DNA of 64,000 bases from Xiphias gladius (Eukaryota > Chordata > Actinopteri > Istiophoriformes > Xiphiidae): contig NC_053403.1 of assembly GCF_016859285.1 (NCBI RefSeq), positions 1,691,448 to 1,755,447 on the forward strand. The letters are read 5' to 3'. The translations under genes and the position numbers were made by a program. Positions 11,606-39,069 of the stretch are shown one piece after another. Under the pieces are notes generated by a model. It was not told the DNA's origin, made no database searches, and saw nothing but the letters and a program-made list of their open reading frames with translations. Within the stretch, counting starts at the first letter, position 1. The number at the start of each line of letters is the position of its first letter.

Positions 11606-13919
11606 TTAATCCACTCCCTCCTGCTCTTCGCCTTCATCTTGCAGTTGATTTAAACGCAGAAATCACTGTTGCACCCGTTAAATCCTCCCAGAGAAGAAAA
11701 CGGCATCACTTCCAGCTGAATGGAGGATTAAAGGCTGACAGGTCTGGGAACAGCTCCGCAGGCCGTAAATCCGCCCCGGTCAGCCGACACGGTTCTCACG
11801 CCGGACGCAGCTTTGAAGTGACCGGCGGCAAATTCGGTGACATGAGCCGCTCGGTGCTTTCCACGGAGACAGAGGAGAAGCCCGAACCGCAGTTAAAACA
11901 CTGAATAATTATAAAAGCTCTGGCTTCATCAGCTGTACTGAAGGTACAAGCACTGACTGGGTGATCTGAGGAGTTCTACACACGTATTTGTTTTCATTAC
12001 TTTCATTTTAATGTTTAAAAAAACAAAACCTTTTCTTTGTTTCTGTCATCACGTTTGCACAGAGGCCCACAGGTTAACAGGACACGGGCTAAAACTTCCT
12101 TTCCCCTCTCGCGCAGTGAGTGATTTATGCTCATCTGTGTTCCGCTGTCGTTTCCAGTGGTTTTAGTTTGTATCCAACAAATCGTCCAATTGAACGGTTT
12201 CATGCAAACAGAAAATAATGCAAACTGCTGCTGATTAAGCTTAAAAAGAAAGGGCCGTAATATTCATTCCGTTTTTTTTCATCAGCATTTTTATTAATAT
12301 TATTCGAGCCCAGGGCTGACTCGCCCACCTGCCTGCAACTGGAATTGTCGGCAGCTGAACGCAGCTTTTTCTTGTTTCCTTTGTGCGGTGCTTTGAGGGC
12401 CAATCACCAGGAACCTCACAAATTGGTCTTTTTTGGGCAGCGGTGGGGGAAGAGGGTCGGAACCAAGGCGGCGGAATCAGAGGGATCTGCCCACATGGCG
12501 AGTTTTTTAGTCTGCAAACTGACTTGTTTGATTCTAATCAATGTCTCATGACGAAGAGCAAACGGCCGCGTCATTTATCAGCTCACACAGTACGTAGTTT
12601 ATTTCTTTTTGGTATGTTTTATCTCCTCAGGATGGCAGGAATCTCCCTGTAATTAGAAAAGCTGACAAGTTCCCTCTAGACATTTTAAGACACATTATGT
12701 AAAATAATCTGCTGCTTGGAAAAAGGATGCTGGGTTTCTTCTCTACAAAAACACTTGGATCACCTGGTTAAAAATTCTTAAAATGAAATCTGCTCCTCTT
12801 TCTCCCTCTTTCAAAAACCCCAGAGTCGATGAGCATGTAAAGAATTTTTCACTGCTGGAGACGCGATGTCTCCTGATTCACTGGAAAGTCCGGTCTCAGT
12901 GTTTGTGACTTGGAAGCTTCAGAGTTTCCACATCACGTTCCTGTAAGCTGCAACTGCCCCGGGGGGGCCTCATCCCAGCAGGGGCCCAGTTTCAGAGTGT
13001 GTGTCGGCTGCGAGTTCGGAGCACCGAAGTACTAAATCAACTGGGCCCTGCATTATTTCATAACCTTGTGGTCCCGCGCCAGTAGCTTTGATTTACGTTG
13101 TGCTCACACGGCGCGTTTCCTAAATAAAGCGTCATGGGGCCAGGTAGCGTTCCAGTACTGGAGTGCTGATTGGTTTATAATGAAGCTACGGTCTATAGTC
13201 TGCTGTTGGGGGTGGGGGTTGGGGGCAACAGGGGCCCCTAGACGGATTAAACCAGGCTAATCCGGCCATTTCACTGATACTTTCTCTAGTTTTCCAGGGA
13301 GCAGCCTGCAGTCTGCACACCGCCCAGACCTGTGAGGCCGTAGGCGTGGGTGTGGCGTCGTGCATGCGACGTCCCGCCAAACAGGTAGAACGTAATCGAA
13401 TTGTTGTCCTATGTCGCCGTTTCTGACCTTCGGCACCTCGCGCTGCAGCGTGTTCACGCTTATGACTTAGCGTTAAATCCTCTCTGGACATGTCGTCCAT
13501 TGATTTTAGCCCCGCAGCATGGGCGTAACACGGCATCAAACGGCCTGGCCCCAGATTATTGAAGTGACTTTTGGCCCCGCTGCTCTTACAATTCCCGGGA
13601 TTTCACTATAACTCCACCGAAGGGGCTTTTAGTTACCGCCCCCCCGTGGACAGAGGTAACAGGGAGCAGTTGTTTAAGGGGTTTGTGACTGGCACTCTCT
13701 CCAACACTGCGACAGACGGTCAGTAGATTCAAAGCAAACTTTCTTTTTTCAGACAGAAGAAGCAACCAGTGCACAGATGTTCAAATCCAGATGAGCAACG
13801 TAACAAGAAAACAAAACGTGTATCAGGAGCTGGACTGCGACATAGAAGAAAAGTCCGGTTCTGTTTCCACCGTGGTGTCCAGCCGTAATGACCCGAGCAC
13901 TTCCCGGTGTGTCCCTTCT

Positions 13920-16900
13920 TTAAGGTGACAGCAAGGGGACCATGCTGTTCGGGTTCAAGATCTCAATCCAGTAGCCGTCAGGATCCTGAATGAAGGCCAG
14001 ATCCTTCATTCTACCTGTGAGGAGGAAAGAAGTGCAGCATTAAGTACACACACACACACACACACGCTGTGTCACTCAGGAGAACAGGTTTATTCCCTGG
14101 AGACTTCGCCGAACCTGACCCTGGCCCTGAAATGCAGCGTTCACCCTGGGGGGCGGGTCTGGAGTAAACAGAGCCCAGCTTCGACTCTAACCCACAACCT
14201 GGGTTTAATGTCCGGTAAACCCTGAGCTCCACCTCCTGGTGGAAACTTAAACCAGCCGAGGGCGAGTCGCAAATCACGGGGTCCGAGTCTGAGCTCTAGA
14301 CCTTTTCACATTTCCTTTTCAGAACAGCAGCATGTGGGTGTTGTAGAGATATGTAGAGGAGTAAAAACACTTCCGACCCTCATTTAGAATTTCAGTATGT
14401 AAGTTGTTGTAAGGAAGAAAAAACACTGCTCCGGAATAAAATGAACAAACTTTTCAAGTCCCGGAAATGAGTGAATTCAGGTTTCAGACTCTTCCGGAGC
14501 GGCATCAAAGGGCAGATTTAATTCATCTGAAACATGAGGGAGCTGCTGTGCCGGCCCTGATTACGGACGTTTCCGGAGCTGAACTCACCGGAGTCTGGTT
14601 TCTTGACAAACGTCACTCCTTGCTCTTCAAATAGTTTGCAGGCAGAGTAAACATCAGGAACAGCAATGCCAATATGACCTGCAACGAGACGGCAGGTAAC
14701 ACCCAAAGCACACACAAGCACAATTCAAGGAAATCAAACCGTAGGTTCCATCGGCTTCACCTTTTTCTCTCAGCTCGTCTTGGACAAAAGCTAAAATCTG
14801 TCAATTACAGCAACAAAAATTCAAGCATCATCAGAGAAAAGCAAGATAATGAAAGAATAAGAGAAAGACGTCAGAGCTGATTCAAGCTTTTTACTCCTTT
14901 ACCGGCAGGGAAATCTACTTCAACGTAGTGGAACTTCTCACCAAATCCTCGCGGTTCGTTGTTCCCGTTGTGGTACGACAGAGTCTCATCTGACTCTGAG
15001 CCCCAGTTGCTGAAAGACGGAGACGCGATATTCATCAGAAACGAAATTACAATTAAACTCTGTGGGTTTTTGATTCCCGCAGGACAAAAATAAATATCAG
15101 CTGAGAAACACGGAACACAACGACCCCTGCATCTCCGCTATATGGCCAGAACTACGTGGACACCCAAACAGTCCACCCACATGTGATTAAAGCTCAAAGC
15201 GTCACTTGACCGGTTCCCTGATCAACAGATTCTTCCATTTTGAAACAAAAAAAGCTCTTTGCTCTCGGGCTTGAATACTTGTCGGTTTTCTTGCTCTTCC
15301 GTGAAAGTAAACTGAGCATATTTGGCTTTTGTCGGGCCGAAAAACCAGGCAACTTGAGGGCGTCATCACATTTTACAGACTAAACCAAACAATCGCTGGA
15401 GCTGCTTAGCCCTGTACGTAACAGTTGGACACGGGCTGCTCCAACAGCCTCCGCTGCGGGGGGTTCGCTGCCATGCGGGCACAGGAACCTCAGCGACGTC
15501 CGACACTGACCTCACAACAGCTCAAAGGGGAGCATTCTACTTTTTACTTCGCGGCACTGATTCGTGATATGACGACGGTCAGCTTATTGAACAGGACGCG
15601 CTGTTTTAGCCGATTCAGCTTCCCAGTATCAAATAGTTAAAACTGGCTTCACCTCAACCGGTAAAACGCTGCATCCACTTGAATATATCGGTAATAATAA
15701 TCCAATAACATTCACTACAACATTTTTCTGAGTTATGATTGGCCTACTTTCACTTTTGATACTTAAAGTACATTTTTCCGACATGTTCAATGTCCGGCTT
15801 TTATCGGTGATGGAGTGTTTTTGTGTTGTAGCTTTCGGAACTTCTCCTTCCCCCGCTTTACGGCGAAAGTTATGCTGCCTTCAAGGCTAAAATCGGGGAG
15901 CAAAGTCTCCCGTGGGCAAGGTATACGCACCCGTACGCATCTGCGGCTACTTTCAGGCAGGTACAGGGTAAACCCCCCCCCCCGGGCCAGAGGTGGGTGT
16001 ACACCCTAGACCTGGTGTCCACATACTTTTGGCCATATGGCGTGTGGAAAAACATCCGTTTTGGGGGCCTATGGGGTCTTTCGGGGGCGCACTGGGCCTA
16101 CAGTGTTCATCATACATACTGTGTGAGCTCTACGGTGCCCGGGCGAGAGAAAGTCCACGCCGTCCTCTCTCTGATGTCGGCTGGGACGTCCAACTTGGCC
16201 TCGTAGCCCAGGAAGTAGAGGCTGAAACGCACGGAAGGGAAGTCGATTTTCTGCAACAACCTGGGAACCACAGAGGAGCCCGGGGGCCGTTGGATCAGAA
16301 GGGACGCTTTTGAACGGAAAAACCACCGGAGAGCCCAACGCGTCCGGCTCCCCTCTGGCATCCAGCCACGCAGACAGTTTGGAAATATCCGTCTGAGAGT
16401 TGAGGTTCAGACTCGTCTCTGCGGCAGGAAGCGGTTCCTCTGAACTCTGTTCGCTCGGTGAGCGCTGTGGTTTACCCAGAACAACAGGGCCACAGTTTCC
16501 GGAAAGACAAGCTCCTGCCGAACTCGTCAATCCTCAAAGCTCCGAGTGCGACGGAGGAAATTTCATCCGCCCTCTTTGTTCTGGACAACTCGGCTCAAAG
16601 CCCGGACGAATCAAACCAAAACCATCTGCGTGGGTGGATACCACTAGAGCGAGGAGAGAGAGATCCTCGCCTGAACCTGCTTCCGCTGAGGACTCACGTC
16701 ATGCCCAGGATTCGGGTGTAGAAGTCCAGAGATCTCGCCGGATCCTTGACCCTCAGCATCGTCTGTTGCATCATGTAGTCCTGCAGAGACCGGGGTCATC
16801 AAGAAACACGGGAACAATTAACACTTTAAATGAACCAGAACAACTTGTTCAAGCGCAACAGCTCTCTACAGAAAACAGTGTCTGAGTTACTCCGGATAAT

Positions 16901-17300
16901 CTCACTTCTAACCACCGAAATCGTCCCGGTTCACAGGCCACAGGGCATTTCGTGGGTTGTCCGGAGTAACCCGGACACTGCTGCTGGAAAGACGAGTTGC
17001 TGTTGAGTTATTACAGTTTTTAGCCTGTACACGGGCTTCTGGAGCCCCGCACACACCCTGCACTAGACGACAAAGTATGTGAAGTGTCACATACAGCTCC
17101 CGGCCAACAGGTCTGACTGCATCTCAGCCTCACACCACCGTCTGCCTCTTTAGCCACGGCAGCAGAACGCAATGAGTCACAGAAAGTAAATCAAATCCAC
17201 CAAAGAAACCGACGTGGTTTCCCAGAGTCACCTGGGTGATGGGGTCTCCTTCGCTGCAGGCAGCGGACGCCGCCTCGTCCGACAGCCCTCCGCCCTCCAT
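13920..17300 (-). CDS. glo1: Lactoylglutathione lyase (glyoxalase I)
   Basis: Minus-strand coding exons, 5' to 3', are 17300-17232, 16780-16698, 16260-16120, 15009-14942, 14678-14589 and 14014-13920. All borders are GT-AG and phases join to 546 nt, 181 aa (human GLO1 184 aa). The enzyme converts the hemithioacetal of methylglyoxal and glutathione to S-D-lactoylglutathione in the cytosol. The two-module glyoxalase fold is recognisable from [49 protein letters not shown] and [12 protein letters not shown]. Zinc ligands align with human Gln34, Glu100, His127 and Glu173: here Gln29 (QQT), Glu95 (VELTH), His122 (GHIG) and Glu168 (WIEIL), so the active site looks complete. Exon 3 uses the acceptor at 16261, which restores the LLQKIDFP frame; an AG 10 bases further on does not. 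The C-terminus (SMVPLLSP) differs from human. Intron 3 carries a transposon. Confidence 0.95.
15138..16041. mobile_element. non-autonomous DNA transposon in glo1 intron 3
   Basis: The left end (15139-15164) reads TATATGGCCAGAACTACGTG then GACACC. The right end (16014-16040), reverse-complemented, reads CCATATGGCCAAAAGTATGT then GGACACC. These form imperfect terminal inverted repeats of about 27 bp enclosing roughly 0.9 kb. No transposase was recognised inside. This type of terminus (GGTGTCCACATACTTTTGGCC) is familiar from abundant fish DNA elements. Exact ends and superfamily are uncertain. Confidence 0.6.
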
Positions 17301-18793
17301 GGCTCCCAGACGGGACTGAATCAGCACACGGGTGCCTCCACACACCCACCTCGCCTGGTCTGAGCCGCCTTCAGGTGCTGCTCGTAGGATTGTGCGTCTC
17401 AGACGTCGTATCACACCTGCTGATGGTTTTCGTGTGGAAGAGTTTTTAGGATCAGAGAGTTTCAGTGCCGCTGTCTTTATGCGGCCATGGAGACAGTTTG
17501 GGTTTCCTGACAAACATGGCGGAGCGGATCACCTGCGTCGGCGGCAGTTAAGGCCCCTGATGGACTCTGAACAACTACATGGCTCTCTGGTCCTGGCGGT
17601 TCGTTTCCTCTGGACATCACATGCCCAGATTTTTCACCTTCGACGTCCTCCGGGGTCTTGAGCTTCCAGGTATTTTTTTACTCCGTATCTTGCACTGAGA
17701 CCCTTCAGGTCGCAGACAGTTTCAGAGTCCAGGTCCGGGGAGGATTTCCTCTATAACTCAGTGCTCCCATAGTTTCACGGGGTTTGTGCGCTTTGTCTTA
17801 CTGCATTTTCACATGAGATCGGATAACCCTGGTTCTGAAAGGTGCCAGGGCAAAGGACTCCCTCTCTCCCCGCTGCTACTTCCACCGGTACCCTACCTTC
17901 TATTCAATGCTGCTGTCACAAGGATCAGACCTGGTGTCAGTCCTGCTCCGTTTCAGGCCCCGTTAGAGACAAACCGGGACAAGGAAAAGGAGCTCAGCTC
18001 TTATTATAATGAGAACGTTTTCTCTGCTTAACGAGATCCTTCTCATGTTTTCATGTTATTTTGCAGCAACACATTTCGGTCCTTATTACCAACTAATGCT
18101 GTGGCGAGAAACGTTTCTGGTTTTGATAAAGACATTTCTTTTTCTTCTTGTAAACGAGGTGCGTCGATTTTGTGCAGACTCAAGGAAAGTTTTTGAGTAG
18201 AAATGAGATCAAACGATCTCTTGATTTAAGAAGAGTCATGAATGTGGTAAGAATGAAGCCAGTATGTCGTTCTAACACGAAAGACAAGTTTTAAATGAAA
18301 AGGACCCAAACTAAAGCCAGGAAATGCTGCCATACTCTACAACACTTCCCATGTCTCAGATTTCTCTCCCACTGATGATGTACGGAACTGAACACAGTAT
18401 TCTGTGCTTGAATTAAAAAAATTAAAAAATAAAAATCAAGCGAGTTGAGAGGAAACTCAACTGTACCCCTGTAAGTGTAACGTTAAATTAACCTTTTCAA
18501 ACTTTATTATTGTTTAATGTGTTGTTGTCCTTTTGATGCGTCTCATCTCTGCAGCTCAGGTGTTGCAGAGAAATTCCGATTTTCCCGGTCTAGATATTTC
18601 TGACAGACCCTGAACGCAGCACGACGGGTTCTTTTTTTTTTTTTTCATGCCAGGTGTGTTTTCCGTGGAGGGAGGGGCCACAGGGGGCCTTCAGGGGCCG
18701 CGACCGAGCCTCGAGTGTGACTGTAAAATGACTGTAGACGTGGAAGTTAGGTTCCTCTGAGCCCTTCCCACCGCTGCTGGTACCAGCATCTCA

Positions 18794-18794
<1 letters not shown>

Positions 18795-18830
<36 letters not shown>
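18795..18830. repeat. (CA)n microsatellite
   Basis: About 18 pure CA units upstream of glo1. Confidence 0.9.
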
Positions 18831-18832
<2 letters not shown>

Positions 18833-19079
18833 CATCTTACCCGCTCCACGGAGCGTGGAGGAACCAAGGGAACCAAATCCAAATACACAGATTTACTTTG
18901 GCTGTTTTCAAAACACACAGTGTTCACAAGCTGTGGTTGTGTTGGAAGATAATTAGAGTGAACAAGTAAAATGGTTTTTCTGAGTCTCGTTGTTTGTCAG
19001 ATCAACATCTGGGTCACCCGGGGATCTGAGCCACGTTCAGACAGAGAAATGCAGGTCTGAACAGGTACCAGTGAGACCT

Positions 19080-19540
19080 CAGAGGCGGGGGGGGGGGCTG
19101 AGATCCCCACACCCCGACCCTGGGTCGCCGGGAGTTCTGCTACGGGCTTTTTGTCGGTGGAAAGAAACGGAGACGACCCTGGCGAGACCCGCTGCGGCCC
19201 GTGTGTTCGTCATTTCAAGGCTCCGGGAATCAGATCAAATCCGGAGCCGCTTTAATGAGACGGGGAGAACAGGCGGCTCCTCCCGACGTCGCCGCCGGGG
19301 ACAGAGGATCCGTGCGGGATGCTCCGGGGGACCGTGTGCTCACGCAGCTCCGCCGGGGAGGCGTCCCTGGCGCTCGGCCTGTTCGCCGTGCTGGCGGCAC
19401 GGCTCCACGGACGGCGGTGTCGGTCAGTCCACCAAGAGGTCTCAGCAACCCCCGGAGTCATGACCCCGAAACGATCCACAGACCTGAAGGATTCCCAGAG
19501 GACGAGCTGTGAACGACTTCCCTGATCCCGACTGTGAGGT
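19080..19540. other. orphan CpG-rich patch
   Basis: A short stretch unusually rich in CG dinucleotides, with many CGG/CCG triplets near 19230-19460, set in otherwise ordinary sequence about 1.8 kb upstream of the glo1 start and 2 kb beyond the bub1 stop. Open frames exist on both strands but match no family I recognise. It could be a CpG island for an unannotated or non-coding transcript, or a GC-rich repeat. Confidence 0.35.
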
Positions 19541-19977
19541 GGATATTTGCGGCTTTGAGCAAAATGTCTCAAAACCGATAATTTACGTTTTTTTTTCCTC
19601 TCAGGATGAAGTGTGATCCGGGTGACTTGTCATGTACCCTCATCATCAGCTCAAACTTTTAATTTGGGCAACTGCCCAGGGGACCGAGACCCCTAGGACC
19701 CCCCCTCCGGGTTCACTCCATATCATTTGGATAAACATCATTTTTATTAAACGTGACCCTTTGTCAAAATCCAGTTTTAAGACCTGAACCTTCCTTCATG
19801 TGAAAGTATTGTATTTTCATCCAGTTTGTTCTAAGTGATCGACGCACAGAAAACCTCAGGTCGTATTTATTCCCTCGTAGGAATAAAACCATTGTTTCCA
19901 TCATCAACGGTAAATGGACTGAACTTACACAGCGTTTTTCCAGTTTTATCCACCACTCAAAGCGCTTTACACTACTG

Positions 19978-19982
<5 letters not shown>

Positions 19983-20019
<37 letters not shown>
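19983..20019. repeat. (CA)n microsatellite abutting a minisatellite
   Basis: About 18 CA units ending 9 bp before the perfect 12-bp tandem array. Confidence 0.95.
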
Positions 20020-20020
<1 letters not shown>

Positions 20021-20028
20021 AATGGGGG

Positions 20029-20172
20029 TTCAGTTTGGGGTTCAGTTTGGGGTTCAGTTTGGGGTTCAGTTTGGGGTTCAGTTTGGGGTTCAGTTTGGGG
20101 TTCAGTTTGGGGTTCAGTTTGGGGTTCAGTTTGGGGTTCAGTTTGGGGTTCAGTTTGGGGTTCAGTTTGGGG
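20029..20172. repeat. 12-bp minisatellite, 12 perfect copies
   Basis: The unit TTCAGTTTGGGG is repeated twelve times without a single mismatch (144 bp), preceded by GGGGG. The G4 runs recur every 12 bases with 8-base loops. All open frames through it are simple translations of the repeat (GFSL or VQFG units) and are not genes. Confidence 0.97.
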
Positions 20173-21081
20173 TTCCACGCGCGGACTGGAGGGGCCGGGT
20201 TAGTGGACGTCCCGCTCTACCTCCTGCGCCACAGCCGCCAGGTACGTCTGCCAATCATTCAAAATGCCCGACTGACTGTTCAGCGTCTAAACTGTCAGAA
20301 AATGGTGGAAGGCGGCCCGTCATTATTCCCTGAAGCCCAGTTTTCTGGTGCCCGGAGAAGTGATGAAACTTCTTCTGTATGTATAGTGGAGGTCACCAGG
20401 GGCCCAACAACAGATTTTCTTTTGGCTCCAGGGGCCCCTCAGGAGGCGGACGCTGATATTGGTGTCTGAGAGTCAACCAACGTCCGGTTTATACACGAGC
20501 ACATTTTTGATGAAGATCCTAAAATTCGGTCACTTAAAGAGTTGCCACCGAAATGTTAAGCGCTTATGTTTGACAGTTGAGAAATAAACTTTCCAGCTAC
20601 TTATAGGCCAGAATGTAGGCTGATAGTAAAATATCCACCACAGGCAGGTACTGGCCAAAGTACTGTTCCGGTTTATGTGTCAGTGTAGCTCTAATGCTAA
20701 ATGGTTGGACTCTGCAAACTCTAGGAAAGCAAGAAAGAAAATGTGAAAATAATCGGTTCAATTTCCCTTTTATGAAAAGTACAAAAACTTAATAATTTTT
20801 AAATACTGATGAAAAAAATGGAGCAGAGCAATTCATATTTGTAATTCTAAAGTTTGATCAACGGTCCAATAGTTTTCTTAAGAAAATGTTGATAAAAAAA
20901 CTAAAGCAAACAAGTTGTAGCCAAATTAACTTCAAAGTAGAAAAGAAAAAAGAAAAAAAGAAACTCTTTTCAATAAAAGGAGTTGAGTCAGACAGGAACT
21001 CATGTCTGTGCAGACTCACTTCAATGAATCCTCCAACGATTGAGCAAAATAAGAAGATAATTATTGCACTTCAGCACAAAG

Positions 21082-21087
21082 TTTATT
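21082..21087 (-). terminator. candidate bub1 poly(A) signal
   Basis: TTTATT on the plus strand reads AATAAA on the minus strand, 399 bp beyond the bub1 stop codon. The position is reasonable for a 3' UTR end, but no transcript evidence is available and the local sequence is AT-rich. Confidence 0.4.
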
Positions 21088-21485
21088 CTTCTAAGAAAAA
21101 TGGTTCTCACTCCCACAAGTCTCACAATTTGGAAGCAGATAAAATTAAACTGTAAAAAGCAACTAAATAATAATTACATTTTTTAAATGTACAAATTCTG
21201 TTCAAACTTAATCAGTTGCTCAAATCCTCCTCCAATGACATTTCACCAAACCTTTAAAAATTAAAATTTAACTGATTTCTGTGCATCAGTTTGAACCAGT
21301 TTAAAAAGGAGGACAAGAGGTTGTAGGTGTTTTTTTTTTTTTTCCTGGTTTGTAGAAAGAAGGGGAGACACGGAGGGAAAACGAAAGGAAAACGAAAAGA
21401 TGGAAAGAGAACAGAGGAGGAAAAAGAGTGAGGAGTGAAGCGGTTCAGAGTAAACGAGCGAGGGACAGGAGGAGAACTGGCTCCG

Positions 21486-37234
<15,749 letters not shown>

Positions 37235-37410
37235 TTCGATTTGAGTTTTAAAAAGCCCTTTATAATCGCAAACAGAAAGCTCGCTCCAATTAATGTATTT
37301 TTATTGGATGGTTTGTTAACTTTACACACAAATTTCAGCAGATAACTTGCATCGTTAGGTTTGTGTTGTGTTGTCTCCTCCGAGCTGCCGCTGCTGTTGT
37401 TCCTACAACA

Positions 37411-37425
37411 TTTGAAATTTCGCGC
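37411..37425 (-). promoter_or_regulatory. candidate E2F and CHR elements of the bub1 promoter
   Basis: TTTGAA (37411-37416) matches the cell-cycle homology region core, and TTTCGCGC (37418-37425) matches the E2F consensus, together about 180 bp upstream of the bub1 start codon. Inverted and direct CCAAT boxes (37286 and 37313) lie between them and the start. This combination is typical of G2/M genes under DREAM and B-MYB control, which includes BUB1. Function is inferred. Confidence 0.5.
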
Positions 37426-38942
37426 TCAGCAAATAGCAACGCGGAGTGTCAGAAAACCACGCCCCCAACGTGTGACGAAGAATCCTGGGTAAAAAACACA
37501 CACAAAATAAACAAACACAAAATTTAAAAAAATAAAAGAGAGAATAAAAAACAAACAAACAACAACAACAAAAAAACAAAACAGAATAACAACGAGAAAG
37601 GTGCAAAAATTCTTAAATGCAATGGATAATAGCATTATTGTACTCAGTCAAAGTTGACATTTTTAGGTTGTTTTTTTTTGTCACTGTCACTTTTTAGAGG
37701 ACTGAAGTAACAAACTAAAATATAGGTGAAGGAGGTGACACTAGCAATATTTTTACAGTGATATAAAAGAAAGCGGAAAATCCTCACATTTCAGAAAGTG
37801 ACACCAGAGAATGTTTTTAACAATTCATTGATTTGTCAAAACAGTTTCCAATTAATTTTTTGCCAGTGGGCTAATTGACAAATCCTTGTGGCTCTAATGA
37901 ATTCAGACAGTTTCTACACCTTGGGCCAAATGTATTGACAGTCACTAAGCAAAAGTTGAGTAGTGCCAGCAGTTGAAACAAAAATGCAACACTGATCTTT
38001 ATAATTACTAAAGAATTAGTTACACAGATAAAAGTTATGCTTTTTAATTGACTATGAAGAAGCTGAGAGGGTGTTTTCATTTGTGTTTTTTTACCTTTGA
38101 ATGGAAATTCTGTTAACCACTGGAAGATACGGTGTGATGGCTATTGTGTTAAATGCGGTATGTAGTACATGTGAAACTTTATTGTGCAAAATGAAAGTAC
38201 AAACATTTAAAGGAATATTACATTTGTATAGCACATTCATGTTGAAAAGTACGCAATGAGACAAGAATGAAGGAATAAACAAATGAAAATTTCATCAATA
38301 GAAATCCATTTAAATGTACTAAAGCTAAGGGTCCTCAGTGAATATAACCTAGTGCAGTAAAGGAAGAAGTTTTAGGGCATTTTTTTTCATTTTAAGGTCA
38401 TTCATCCATGTGCTAACATGTGGTATGCATTTATCAATTATTACTGTGTGAATTAAATATCTACCCAATGAAATCAAATGATTTACTTTTTTAGTTTCTA
38501 TTGTTACTCGAAAATTGAAAATTGAATCTTTACTGAGAAAGTAACGTGGGGTGTAATTAACAGGTGGATTGTATGGCACAACAGTAGCAAAAGGTAATCT
38601 ATTTATAGTAATTTGTCAGTTAAACGTTTTGTTGGCAGTGAATACCGGAGACCGTATGGGTGAAAACATACGCAAGATGTAGCAACACTTGGCTGAAGCT
38701 ATCCTAAAGCTAGCTAAGGCTAAAAAAAAAAAGAAGTATTTAGGGGGACGGCGTGAGATAAAGCATCTTTAGGGTCCCGTGAAAGTGTAAATTAATCCAA
38801 CACCAGCGACAAAAGCTATAAAACATCAGTCACTGGGTCCGTGTCGCTGCGGGCCGGATGCACGAAAACGGAGCAGCCCGCGAGAAGCAGTTTAGGAAAC
38901 CCCATACATGCAGGCGAGAAGCAGAGATCGCGACGTTACGTA

Positions 38943-38954
38943 GCCGCCATTTTG
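38943..38954 (+). promoter_or_regulatory. candidate YY1 site at the syncrip promoter
   Basis: GCCGCCATTTTG matches the strong YY1 motif often found just downstream of CpG-island transcription starts. It lies in a CG-rich stretch about 115 bp before the probable first-exon donor of syncrip. Confidence 0.5.
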
Positions 38955-39069
38955 TTTCACCGGGAGTAAAGAAACCAACCTGAAAAGCACCGGCGTGAAT
39001 ATTTTCCTTTATTTGAAGCACCTTCAACACGGCGGATCAGCATCGTGCACCCAAGTTCAGATTCGCATG
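38955..39069 (+). other. syncrip: probable syncrip 5' UTR exon
   Basis: The CG-rich segment ends with TTCGCATG directly before a good donor (GTATGT at 39070). The next exon with a matching acceptor starts at 40286. The 5' limit is not determinable here, so 38955 is only an estimate. The exon ends in an ATG that would be in frame with the next exon, so translation could in principle start in exon 1. Confidence 0.5.

Larger units (their letters stand above)
17301..21485. other. glo1-bub1 intergenic region
   Basis: This holds the glo1 promoter side (divergent from 17301), a CpG-rich patch near 19080-19540, a (CA)n array followed by a 12-bp minisatellite, and the 3' flank of bub1 just left of 21486. 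No ORF matches a family I recognise, and the open frames near 19200-19510 and 20022-20469 are low-complexity or GC-driven. Confidence 0.55.
37235..38954. other. bub1-syncrip head-to-head intergenic region
   Basis: About 1.7 kb separates the two divergent genes. The left part holds the probable bub1 promoter motifs and the right part the probable syncrip promoter. The middle (37470-38800) is AT-rich with no recognised coding sequence; the short open frames there are chance. Confidence 0.6.

Noticed and set aside
20022-20469. Open frames with GFSL or VQFG repeats
   Set aside because: A 12-bp unit is a multiple of three, so all frames stay open; no start context, domains or splice structure.
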